Source of the DNA: JAADHG01 sp964418645
GTDB lineage: Bacteria > Bacteroidota > Bacteroidia > Flavobacteriales > Flavobacteriaceae
Reading direction: 5' to 3'
Assembly (NCBI GenBank): GCA_964418645.1
Contig: CAYQME010000043.1
Coordinates: 1-19,794 of the forward strand
DNA length: 19,794 bases
Below the pieces are notes generated by a model, which was given only the letters and a program-made list of their open reading frames with translations, did no database searches and was not told where the DNA came from. Position 1 is the stretch's first letter. Every line of letters starts with the position of its first letter. Below are positions 1 through 6,843 of this stretch, in pieces. The position numbers and the translations under genes were made by a program.

Positions 1-760
1 CAAATATTTTCTTTCCTAAAACATCAAAAACTTCTAAACTAACAGTATTGTTCAATCTTGATAATTTTAAATTAAGCCTATCTGTGCCTGGGTTTGGTGA
101 TATTGAAAATGAATTTAAAGGGTTATTGTCTTTAGTACTTAATAAAGAAGATGTTTCTATGTTATCAATATCCAACGATGTAGGCATACCATTAAAAGCT
201 TCACCATTCCAAGATGGAACTGTATTACTAAGTATACGAATTTCATTAATATTACCGCTTCCTAAAAGAGTAGTTGGTGTTGCTGATCCAAAACCAACTA
301 TCTGCATATCTGAAGCTGTAATAGGAATTACTACTGGTATCCATCCAGAACCTGCATTTACTACAACTGAATTCGTTGTACAAATTTGATCACCAGTTAA
401 ACTATTTTGAAAAGCAACTCGTAAATTTAAATCACTTCCTGTAACTCTAACGTCAAATTTAATTCCAAATACACTAGCTCCAGTATAATTACCAATCCAA
501 TTACTGTTCTTATTAAAAATAATTAGTTTACTACCTGCTCCATTTGGGTTGCCGTTAGTAGTATATTTAAAAAAATTATCATTAACCCCAGCTGGCCCGT
601 CTGTAGCCTCGTTAGTTGGCTGATTTGTTGCCGTAGCTCCAATACCCCAGCCTTGTTTTGTGCCATCTTCAAAATCATCTACTTGTCCAGATGTTACCTG
701 AGCTAATAGCGTAGAAGTAATAAACATAGTAAATATAAGCGTAAGTAATTTTTTATTCAT
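1..760 (-). CDS. Secreted T9SS cargo protein, C-terminus cut by window edge
   Basis: The ATG is at 758-760 and 253 residues are visible before the window ends. Residues 1-19 look like a signal peptide: a Lys-Lys start, a hydrophobic core and cleavage near LLAQV. The middle (about 25-205) begins VDDFEDGTKQGW and is rich in Asn, Gly, Thr and aromatic residues, with alternating hydrophobic strands. This suggests a carbohydrate-binding or laminin-like beta-sandwich, but I cannot name a family. The last visible part contains SISPNPGTDRL and then LEVFDVLGKKIF, the usual start of a T9SS type A sorting domain. The protein is therefore probably exported by Sec, moved across the outer membrane by T9SS and anchored or released at the surface. 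The true C-terminus lies left of the window. The gene follows carB on the same strand after 76 bases. No clear TAnnTTTG box was found in front of it. No catalytic residues are recognisable, so the substrate is unknown. Confidence 0.85.
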   Translation of the reverse strand, partial: MNKKLLTLIFTMFITSTLLAQVTSGQVDDFEDGTKQGWGIGATATNQPTNEATDGPAGVNDNFFKYTTNGNPNGAGSKLIIFNKNSNWIGNYTGASVFGIKFDVRVTGSDLNLRVAFQNSLTGDQICTTNSVVVNAGSGWIPVVIPITASDMQIVGFGSATPTTLLGSGNINEIRILSNTVPSWNGEAFNGMPTSLDIDNIETSSLLSTKDNNPLNSFSISPNPGTDRLNLKLSRLNNTVSLEVFDVLGKKIF

Positions 761-836
761 AGTGTCATTGAGTTATTTTAAGCTAATTTAATAATTTTTG
801 GGTAATTATATATAAAACTTCGTCAAAATGAAATAT

Positions 837-3689
837 TTACTTACTTAAATACATTTTACGTCTAGAATACAAGTCGTAAAACTGATCATCTTTTAAGCTT
901 TCAATAAATAAAATACTTTCGCCAGTACTCTTCATTTCTGGTCCGAGTTGCTTATTTACATTTGGAAACTTATTAAAAGAAAATACTGGTTGCTTGATAG
1001 CATAGCCTTCCAATCGAGGTTTAAAATCAAAATCAGTGATTTTCTTTTCTCCCAGCATTACTTTAGTTGCATAATTGACATACGGTTCACTGTAAGCCTT
1101 TGATATAAAAGGTACCGTTCGTGATGCTCTTGGATTTGCTTCAATAATGTAAACCATTTCATCTTTTATGGCAAACTGAATATTTATCAAGCCAACTGTA
1201 TGCAAAGCTTTTGCAATTTTAAATGTATGATCTTTAATTTGTTGCATTACAAAATCCCCAAGATTAAATGGCGGTAATGTGGCATTACTATCTCCTGAGT
1301 GAACTCCACAAGGTTCTATGTGCTCCATAATACCAATTATATACACATTTTCTCCATCACAAATAGCATCTGCTTCTGCTTCAATGGCACCATCTAAATA
1401 ATGATCTAATAGCAGCTTATTCCCAGGCATTTTCCGAAGTAAATCTACAACATGTTCTTCCAATTCTTTTTTATTGATGACAATCTTCATACCTTGTCCA
1501 CCAAGTACATATGAAGGACGCACTAAGATTGGAAAATCCAAAACTTCTGCAATTGCCAAAGCTTCATCTGCTGTAGTTGCAATATCGAATTCTGGATATG
1601 GAATATTGTTTTCTTTTAATAAGGTTGAAAACGAACCTCTATCCTCTGCTAAATCCAAAGATTGGAATGTAGTTCCAATAATTTTTATACCGTAACGATC
1701 TAATTTTTCAGCCAATTTTAATGCTGTTTGTCCTCCTAATTGAACAATAACTCCTTCTGGTTTTTCATGGCGAATAATATCGTAAATATGTTCCCAAAAA
1801 ACAGGTTCAAAATACAGTTTATCTGCGGTATCAAAATCTGTTGAAACGGTTTCTGGGTTACAATTAATCATAATGGTTTCATATCCACATTCTGCTGCTG
1901 CCAATACTCCGTGAACACAACAATAATCAAACTCTATGCCTTGACCTATTCTGTTAGGTCCTGAACCTAAAACAATAATTTTCTTTTTATCTGATACTAT
2001 GCTTTCATTATCGGAATAACAATCTCCATCTGCTGTTTTAACTTCATTTTCAAAAGTTGAATAATAATATGGCGTTTTCGCTTTAAACTCGGCAGCACAA
2101 GTATCTACTAATTTATAAATACGCTTGATGTTAAGTTCGTCACGCTTGTTATACACTTGGCTTTCCAAACACCCTAGCATATGTGCTATTTGTCGGTCAC
2201 CGTACCCTTTTTGTTTGGCTTCCAGAAGTAAATCGCGCTCGATAGTATCTATAGTAAAAGTTGATATTTCTTTTTCTAGATGGTACAACTCTTCATATTG
2301 CTTTAAAAACCACATATCAATTTTTGTAATCTCATGTATTCTGCTCAACGGAATTCCCATTTGAATAGCATCATAAATTACAAATACACGATCCCAACTA
2401 GCATGTGTTAACTTATCAATTATTTGATCATAATTTTTATAACCTTTCCCATCGGCTCCTAAACCGTTACGCTTTATTTCGAGAGATTGTGTGGCTTTAT
2501 GTAGCGCCTCTTGAAAAGAACGACCAATACCCATAACCTCGCCAACAGATTTCATTTGCAATCCTAAAGTTCTGTCACTACCTTCAAACTTATCAAAATT
2601 CCAACGCGGAATTTTGACGATTACATAATCTAATGTTGGTTCAAACAAGGCAGATGTAGATTTGGTAATCTGGTTTTCTAAATCATCTAAGGTATAACCT
2701 ATAGCCAATTTAGCAGCAATTTTTGCTATGGGATAACCTGTAGCTTTACTCGCCAATGCTGAAGAACGAGACACACGTGGATTTATTTCTATGGCAATAA
2801 TATCTTCATTCTCATCAGAACTTACAGCAAATTGCACATTACAGCCTCCTGCAAAATCTCCAATACTACGCATCATGTGTATGGCCATATCACGCATTTT
2901 CTGATATGTAGTATCACTTAAAGTCATTGCTGGTGCTACTGTAATAGAATCACCTGTATGGATTCCCATAGGGTCCATATTTTCAATTGAACAGATAATA
3001 ACTACATTATCATTGGCGTCTCTAAGCAATTCTAACTCAAACTCCTTCCAGCCAATGAGCGCTTTATCAATCATGACTTCATGGATTGGAGAAACTTCCA
3101 AACCACGCTTTAATAATTCATCAAAATCTTCTTCTTTATATACAAAAGAGGCTCCTGCTCCTCCCAAAGTAAAGGATGCTCTAATAACCAAAGGAAAACC
3201 AAACTCTTGTGCAATCTCCTTTCCGCTTAAATAAGAAGTCGCAGTGGCTTGAGGTGCCATTGGTACATTAATAGCTAACATTAACTCTCTAAACTTCTCT
3301 CTATCTTCAGTAATATTAATAGCGTCTATATCTACACCTATAATTTCAACGTCGAAATCTTTCCATATGCCCTTCTCATCAGCTTCTATACACAAATTTA
3401 AAGCTGTTTGCCCTCCCATTGTTGGTAAAACGGCATCAATTTGCGGGTGCTCTTTTAATATTTGTAAAATAGATTTCGTTTTAAGTGGCAACAAATACAC
3501 ATGATCGGCCATTGCAGGATCGGTCATTATTGTTGCTGGGTTAGAATTTATTAAAACGGTTTCTATTCCATCTTCACGTAATGAACGCAACGCTTGAGTT
3601 CCTGAATAATCAAACTCACAAGCTTGCCCTATAACTATTGGTCCAGAGCCTATTATTAAAATGGAACTAAGGTCTTTTCTTTTTGGCAT
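837..3689 (-). CDS. carB: Carbamoyl-phosphate synthase large subunit, short form without MGS domain
   Basis: The enzyme makes carbamoyl phosphate from bicarbonate, ATP and ammonia supplied by the small subunit CarA, feeding pyrimidine and arginine synthesis in the cytoplasm. Two homologous halves are visible. The first begins with GSGPIVIGQACEFDYSG (about 15-31). The second begins with the parallel GSGPNRIGQGIEFDY (about 570-585). Each half carries an ATP-grasp fold (VIRASFTLGGAG in the first, VRPSYVLGGQGM in the second). The oligomerisation segment lies between, about 400-550. At 950 residues it is roughly 120 shorter than the E. coli protein (1073). It stops just after the second synthase domain (end MYLSK), so the C-terminal MGS-like allosteric domain is missing. 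As far as I recall, this short form is normal in Flavobacteriaceae. There is no frameshift and no adjacent carA. The start is the only sensible ATG before the conserved N-terminus. Confidence 0.97.
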   Translation of the reverse strand: MPKRKDLSSILIIGSGPIVIGQACEFDYSGTQALRSLREDGIETVLINSNPATIMTDPAMADHVYLLPLKTKSILQILKEHPQIDAVLPTMGGQTALNLCIEADEKGIWKDFDVEIIGVDIDAINITEDREKFRELMLAINVPMAPQATATSYLSGKEIAQEFGFPLVIRASFTLGGAGASFVYKEEDFDELLKRGLEVSPIHEVMIDKALIGWKEFELELLRDANDNVVIICSIENMDPMGIHTGDSITVAPAMTLSDTTYQKMRDMAIHMMRSIGDFAGGCNVQFAVSSDENEDIIAIEINPRVSRSSALASKATGYPIAKIAAKLAIGYTLDDLENQITKSTSALFEPTLDYVIVKIPRWNFDKFEGSDRTLGLQMKSVGEVMGIGRSFQEALHKATQSLEIKRNGLGADGKGYKNYDQIIDKLTHASWDRVFVIYDAIQMGIPLSRIHEITKIDMWFLKQYEELYHLEKEISTFTIDTIERDLLLEAKQKGYGDRQIAHMLGCLESQVYNKRDELNIKRIYKLVDTCAAEFKAKTPYYYSTFENEVKTADGDCYSDNESIVSDKKKIIVLGSGPNRIGQGIEFDYCCVHGVLAAAECGYETIMINCNPETVSTDFDTADKLYFEPVFWEHIYDIIRHEKPEGVIVQLGGQTALKLAEKLDRYGIKIIGTTFQSLDLAEDRGSFSTLLKENNIPYPEFDIATTADEALAIAEVLDFPILVRPSYVLGGQGMKIVINKKELEEHVVDLLRKMPGNKLLLDHYLDGAIEAEADAICDGENVYIIGIMEHIEPCGVHSGDSNATLPPFNLGDFVMQQIKDHTFKIAKALHTVGLINIQFAIKDEMVYIIEANPRASRTVPFISKAYSEPYVNYATKVMLGEKKITDFDFKPRLEGYAIKQPVFSFNKFPNVNKQLGPEMKSTGESILFIESLKDDQFYDLYSRRKMYLSK

Positions 3690-3717
3690 TAGATAGTGTG
3701 TTATTTTTTAAATTGTT

Positions 3718-3725
3718 CAAAAATA
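3718..3725 (-). promoter_or_regulatory. Possible -7 box for carB
   Basis: On the minus strand this reads TATTTTTG, fitting the Bacteroidota TAnnTTTG -7 consensus. It lies 28 bases before the carB ATG and just downstream of the rpmH terminator. No TTTG/TTG element is seen at the expected -33 distance, and the flanks are simple A/T sequence, so a chance match is possible. Confidence 0.35.
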
Positions 3726-3741
3726 GGTATCAAATGAGTAT

Positions 3742-3772
3742 AAAAAAAGGCGTTACGACTAGTAACACCTTT
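3742..3772 (-). terminator. Intrinsic terminator downstream of rpmH
   Basis: The arms are 3746-3756 and 3762-3772, giving an 11-bp stem around a 5-base loop. One position is a G-U pair when read as minus-strand RNA but a C-A mismatch on the plus strand, which favours leftward function. On the minus strand a run of seven T (3748 down to 3742) follows the stem. It separates rpmH from carB. Confidence 0.85.
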
Positions 3773-3795
3773 AATATATTAACAATTGTTAATCA

Positions 3796-3954
3796 TTATT
3801 TTTTATGACGCAATTCTGAAGATACAGATAGTTTCTTTCTGCCTTTAGCTCTTCTACGAGCAAGAACTTTTCTACCGCTTACTGATGCCATTCTTTCTCT
3901 AAAACCATGCTTGTTTTTTCTTTTTCTCTTTGATGGTTGAAACGTTCTTTTCAT
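3796..3954 (-). CDS. rpmH: 50S ribosomal protein bL34
   Basis: This 52-residue, very basic protein is a component of the large ribosomal subunit. It starts MKRTFQPSKRKRKNKHGF, continues RERMASVSGRKVLARRRAKG, and ends with a short extra tail (KLSVSSELRHKK). The start and core are the textbook bL34 sequence, so the identification is secure. In many bacteria rpmH sits beside dnaA and rnpA; here it lies upstream of carB with its own terminator between them. The ATG is preceded by a leader of about 65 bases counted from the predicted promoter. The gene has an excellent Bacteroidota promoter, as expected for a highly expressed ribosomal gene. Confidence 0.97.
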   Translation of the reverse strand: MKRTFQPSKRKRKNKHGFRERMASVSGRKVLARRRAKGRKKLSVSSELRHKK

Positions 3955-4026
3955 TATACTATATCTTTAAAATCTACTTTTCTTTAATTAAATCTCAGTT
4001 TTGTTTTATCTCCTCAAAACTGCGGG

Positions 4027-4057
4027 CAAATATACAAAGAGTTTTTACTTTGACAAA
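4027..4057 (-). promoter_or_regulatory. Bacteroidota-type promoter of rpmH
   Basis: Read on the minus strand: a TTTG at 4057-4054, a 19-base spacer, then TATATTTG at 4034-4027. This matches the known -33 TTTG / -7 TAnnTTTG arrangement used by the Bacteroidota primary sigma factor. It predicts a transcript start near 4020. Confidence 0.8.
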
Positions 4058-4090
4058 CCTAAAATTAAAAATATTTTGAATTGTTTTTAC

Positions 4091-4098
4091 TACCTTTG
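4091..4098 (+). promoter_or_regulatory. -7 box for the TPR-like membrane protein gene
   Basis: TACCTTTG fits TAnnTTTG and lies 23 bases before the ATG at 4122. An upstream GTG at 4098 that could extend the reading frame overlaps this box, so it would lie upstream of the transcript start. This decides the start codon in favour of 4122. The -33 element is weak: the nearest TTTG, at 4075-4078, is too close. Confidence 0.65.
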
Positions 4099-4121
4099 TG
4101 ATCTTAAATAAAACTAAAAAA

Positions 4122-4700
4122 ATGTACAACAAAAATATAAAGCTATTTATTGCCCTTTTAATCCTAGCTTATGCTGTTTATCAATTTATAGAAGGCTATA
4201 TAGGTAATGGTATTATGTATATTCTACTATCTTCAATTTTCATCTTTCTTTACTTTAAAAATGAGTTTATTTTATTGTCTTTTTTAAAGTTACGTAAGCA
4301 AAATTTTGAAGGCGCAAAAAAATGGTTAGATAAAATAAAAAAGCCTAAATCAGCTTTAACAAGGAAACAACAAGGTTATTACAATTACTTAAATGGTATT
4401 ATGGTTTCTCAAACCAATATGAATGAAGCTGAAAAATATTTTAAAAATGCTATTTCTTTAGGTTTGTCTATGGACCATGATTTAGCCATGGCAAAATTAA
4501 ATTTAGCTGGTATTGCATTTAGTAAAAGACGCAAACAAGAAGCAAATAAGTTATTAATTGAAGCGCAAAAGCTAGATAAACGTGATATGCTTTCAGAACA
4601 AATTAAAATGATGAAAGACCAAATGAAGCGTGCTTCAATTCCTAATCAACATTACGGAAGTCCAACCTCGTCAAGACAAAATAGACGTAGTAGACGTTAA
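4122..4700 (+). CDS. Membrane protein with TPR-like helical domain, function unknown
   Basis: The protein has 192 residues. Two hydrophobic segments (about 7-24 and 29-46) form a membrane hairpin with a short loop containing EGYIGNG. The rest is cytoplasmic-looking and helical. Pairs such as QGYYNYLNGIMVSQTNMNEA, EKYFKNAISLG and LAMAKLNLAGIAFSKRRKQEA resemble two or three TPR units between about 57 and 150. The tail is strongly basic, with repeated Arg near the end (RQNRRSRR), perhaps for nucleic-acid or phospholipid contact. The ATG at 4122 was chosen because the alternative GTG at 4098 lies inside the promoter box. The leader is A-rich with no Shine-Dalgarno, as is usual for the phylum. The gene is transcribed away from rpmH and converges on the lytic transglycosylase gene with a 12-base gap. 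I do not recognise a named family; a scaffold role in the inner membrane is a guess from the TPR-like fold. Confidence 0.8.
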   Translation: MYNKNIKLFIALLILAYAVYQFIEGYIGNGIMYILLSSIFIFLYFKNEFILLSFLKLRKQNFEGAKKWLDKIKKPKSALTRKQQGYYNYLNGIMVSQTNMNEAEKYFKNAISLGLSMDHDLAMAKLNLAGIAFSKRRKQEANKLLIEAQKLDKRDMLSEQIKMMKDQMKRASIPNQHYGSPTSSRQNRRSRR

Positions 4701-4712
4701 TAATTAATCCTT

Positions 4713-5639
4713 TTAAGGTTTAGAATAATATCCTTCTTTAGGAATTTCTATAAAATACAGTTTTCCAGATTTATTATTAAGGTGTGCTTCTCGTAACCAT
4801 GGATTATGTAGTTTTAGTATCTTATAATTAATACCAAACTGCTCAGAGAACTTTACAAAATCGGTTATAGCAGTATCTACAGCAACTTTATAAGTTGGTA
4901 TACCCTTGTAAAGATCTTTGTATCTAAAATTAAAACCATACCTATCTGGATGATTTAAAATTTCTTTTAAAGCTACAATTCTAAACAAATAACGTCCCGT
5001 TTCTTCGCCTAGTAACAAATCGTAATAGTTACCCACACTTTGCTCTTCTAATCGTTTTGAAACGCCTGACATTCCGGCATTATACGATGCTGCTGCTAAA
5101 GTCCAAGTTCCAAACTTCTCCCTAGCTTTTAAAAGATATTTGCAGGCTACTATTGTAGATTTTTCTAAATTATAACGTTCGTCTACATTAGTATTAATTT
5201 CTAAACCATTTTCTTTTCCTGTAACCTTCATAATTTGCCAAAAGCCTTTAGCATTAGCTGGAGAAACAGCATTAGTTAATCCGCTTTCTATAACTGATAA
5301 ATACTTAAAATCATTTGGAATACCATATTGTTTTAATATTGGTTCAATAATCGGGAAATACTTATTTGCGCGTTTAAACATTAACAACGCATTTGATTGC
5401 CAATAGGTATTCACCAGCAATTCTCGATCCATTCGTTCATGAATATCGGGATTTTTTAATGGTAATGCTTCCCCTGCAAAGTCTAAGTTGTCAGGGACAT
5501 TAAGTGCATAAACGTTGTATTCGTTTATAATTTTCTTTTCTAAATTTTCGTCGCTTGGAGCATCCTGAACCGCAAAAACTAACAATCCAGCTAAACTTAA
5601 TAAACCAACAAAAGCCAATATATTTTTAATTGTTTTCAT
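4713..5639 (-). CDS. Lytic murein transglycosylase, SLT family (MltD-like core)
   Basis: The protein has 308 residues. An N-terminal hydrophobic stretch (about 5-24, ending VFAVQDA) is a signal peptide or anchor. The soluble lytic transglycosylase domain spans about 100-200. The catalytic Glu is E118 in LSVIESGL, followed by SPANAKGFWQIM and, further on, LAAASYNAGMSG (about 181-192). These are the signature motifs of the SLT fold. Such enzymes cut the MurNAc-GlcNAc bond of peptidoglycan with formation of 1,6-anhydroMurNAc, in the periplasm. No LysM repeats follow the catalytic domain, although MltD-type enzymes often carry them. The C-terminal 100 residues contain a Tyr- and Lys-rich segment without a recognised domain. 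The ATG is the natural start of the signal sequence. The upstream gap to the hydrolase gene is 136 bases of very AT-rich sequence with no obvious promoter, so co-transcription is possible. Confidence 0.9.
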   Translation of the reverse strand: MKTIKNILAFVGLLSLAGLLVFAVQDAPSDENLEKKIINEYNVYALNVPDNLDFAGEALPLKNPDIHERMDRELLVNTYWQSNALLMFKRANKYFPIIEPILKQYGIPNDFKYLSVIESGLTNAVSPANAKGFWQIMKVTGKENGLEINTNVDERYNLEKSTIVACKYLLKAREKFGTWTLAAASYNAGMSGVSKRLEEQSVGNYYDLLLGEETGRYLFRIVALKEILNHPDRYGFNFRYKDLYKGIPTYKVAVDTAITDFVKFSEQFGINYKILKLHNPWLREAHLNNKSGKLYFIEIPKEGYYSKP

Positions 5640-5775
5640 ATTTTTAACTTATAGATTTAGGTATATTGAATTACTAAATTAGTCGTTCTATATCATTATT
5701 AATTTCTTATAATATTTTTTTTTAAAAAGATATAACGCTTTAAATGTAAAAAAAAATATGATATGGCATTAAACT

Positions 5776-6438
5776 TTAACTTAATATCAGTCTAGGCAAA
5801 TTTTCGTTAAACCATTTATATTTATTAATAATCATAATATGTGTACCTCCTTTTACAACAATACAATCACTGATATTTTTAATTGGAAAAACGGCATCTT
5901 TTTCGCCATGTATGTGAACAACATTAGGTAATGCTTTCTCTTCATCCCAAAATATAACTGTTTTTATTGCCCAATCTAAATACCTTTTATCGCTCACAGA
6001 TAAGTATTTTTTATACAACTCTACACGTTTAGTAACTGTTTTTCCGAAAGCATATTTTGCCAATGCTTCTACATTACTTAACAATCGTGTTGGAATCATT
6101 TTATAAGCTCCAGTAATTCTAGCAATTTTCATTCGCTTTGGAAGTTCAAACCGTGTTTTAACACTTGATATTATAATTACTTTTTTAAAGTGAGCATGCT
6201 TACTCATTTCCTGAACTAAAATCCCTCCAAAAGAAACACCTATGAGAACCCTATTTTTATGTGTTATACTTGTAAGTGTTCTTTTAGCATAACTCTCAAT
6301 AGTCTCATTAACAACTGGGATAACCCATTCTAACCAGTGTATTTCAAATTGCTCTTCGGGTAACTTAATATATTCAAATATTGAAGGGTTAGCTGCCATT
6401 CCTGGCATAAAGTAAACGTGAATTATTTCTTGGCTCAT
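5776..6438 (-). CDS. Alpha/beta-hydrolase fold protein
   Basis: From the ATG at 6436-6438 the product is 220 residues. A TTG two codons earlier (6442-6444) is possible but less likely. The nucleophile elbow is IGVSFGG, placing the catalytic Ser at S69. The acid is probably D181 in HGEKDAVFP, and the His is H200 in KGGTHIMI, in the correct order and spacing for a serine hydrolase triad. There is no signal peptide, so it acts in the cytoplasm. The N-terminus (HVYFMPGMAANPSIF) carries the oxyanion-loop-like segment of small esterases and lipases. The substrate cannot be told from the sequence. The gene lies divergently from a GNAT-like gene; each has a -7 box in the shared 108-base region. The 136-base gap to the transglycosylase gene downstream shows no good terminator. 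Confidence 0.85.
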   Translation of the reverse strand: MSQEIIHVYFMPGMAANPSIFEYIKLPEEQFEIHWLEWVIPVVNETIESYAKRTLTSITHKNRVLIGVSFGGILVQEMSKHAHFKKVIIISSVKTRFELPKRMKIARITGAYKMIPTRLLSNVEALAKYAFGKTVTKRVELYKKYLSVSDKRYLDWAIKTVIFWDEEKALPNVVHIHGEKDAVFPIKNISDCIVVKGGTHIMIINKYKWFNENLPRLILS

Positions 6439-6484
6439 AAACAATTAAGGTTCAATAATATATGGCTGATAACTATTTTTTTTG

Positions 6485-6492
6485 TAAATTTG
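6485..6492 (+). promoter_or_regulatory. -7 box for the GNAT-like gene
   Basis: TAAATTTG matches TAnnTTTG and lies 54 bases before the ATG at 6547. The -33 element is not clear. It sits only 5 bases from the opposing box at 6498-6505, so the two promoters may compete. Confidence 0.55.
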
Positions 6493-6497
6493 CATAG

Positions 6498-6505
6498 CAA
6501 AACTA
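6498..6505 (-). promoter_or_regulatory. -7 box for the alpha/beta-hydrolase gene
   Basis: On the minus strand this reads TAGTTTTG, a TAnnTTTG match, about 60 bases before the ATG at 6438. No convincing -33 element is present. The box faces the plus-strand box at 6485-6492, giving a tightly overlapping divergent promoter pair. Confidence 0.45.
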
Positions 6506-6546
6506 TACAAAATAGTGCTTTCTCCATTGAATAAATAAGACTAATT

Positions 6547-6843
6547 ATGATTGATGCAGCTGAACTTACAGATAATACATTTTTACGTCAATTTCAACTA
6601 GAGGTTGATAACGAACTAGCAAAAATTGAATATTCGCTCCAAGATCGAAAGATTTTTTTAACAAAACTTATTGTTCCAGAATGTGTGACGGATGAAACAT
6701 TTGTTGAAGATTTTTTAAAATTGGTTATGGAAAATATTCAAAAACGCAATATTAGCGTAGTTCCAACGAGTCCTCCAATTGCAAAATTTATTCGCAAGAA
6801 CAGACGCTACAAAAGCATGCTTCCTGTTGGTGTGAGGATTTAA
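6547..6843 (+). CDS. Small GNAT-fold protein resembling YjdJ-type acetyltransferases
   Basis: The protein has 98 residues. The order DNELAKIEYSLQDRKIFLTK, LIVPECVTDE, LVMENIQKRNISVVPTSPPI, AKFIRKNRRYKSM resembles the short one-domain GCN5-related proteins of the YjdJ type, which end in a strand-Pro-X-Cys/Ser-Pro-helix segment. The acetyl-CoA-binding loop that normally reads Q/R-x-x-G-x-G/A is not present at the expected place (TDETFVEDFLK instead), so catalysis is doubtful. No signal peptide or membrane segment is seen. The stop codon overlaps that of mtaB on the opposite strand within a TTAA at 6840-6843. Family assignment is by fold pattern only. Confidence 0.65.
   Translation: MIDAAELTDNTFLRQFQLEVDNELAKIEYSLQDRKIFLTKLIVPECVTDETFVEDFLKLVMENIQKRNISVVPTSPPIAKFIRKNRRYKSMLPVGVRI

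Noticed and set aside
48..389. Plus-strand open frame of 113 codons at the left end
   Set aside because: It is antisense to the T9SS cargo gene, whose signal peptide and sorting-domain start are clear on the minus strand.
4098..4121. GTG at 4098 as the start of the TPR-like protein gene
   Set aside because: The GTG is the last base and following two bases of a TACCTTTG promoter box; the ATG at 4122 follows an A-rich leader and starts a normal membrane segment.
6840..6843. Four-base overlap of convergent stop codons, also seen at 11932-11935
   Set aside because: Shared TTAA/TTAG stop overlaps are common between convergent genes and need no special explanation.
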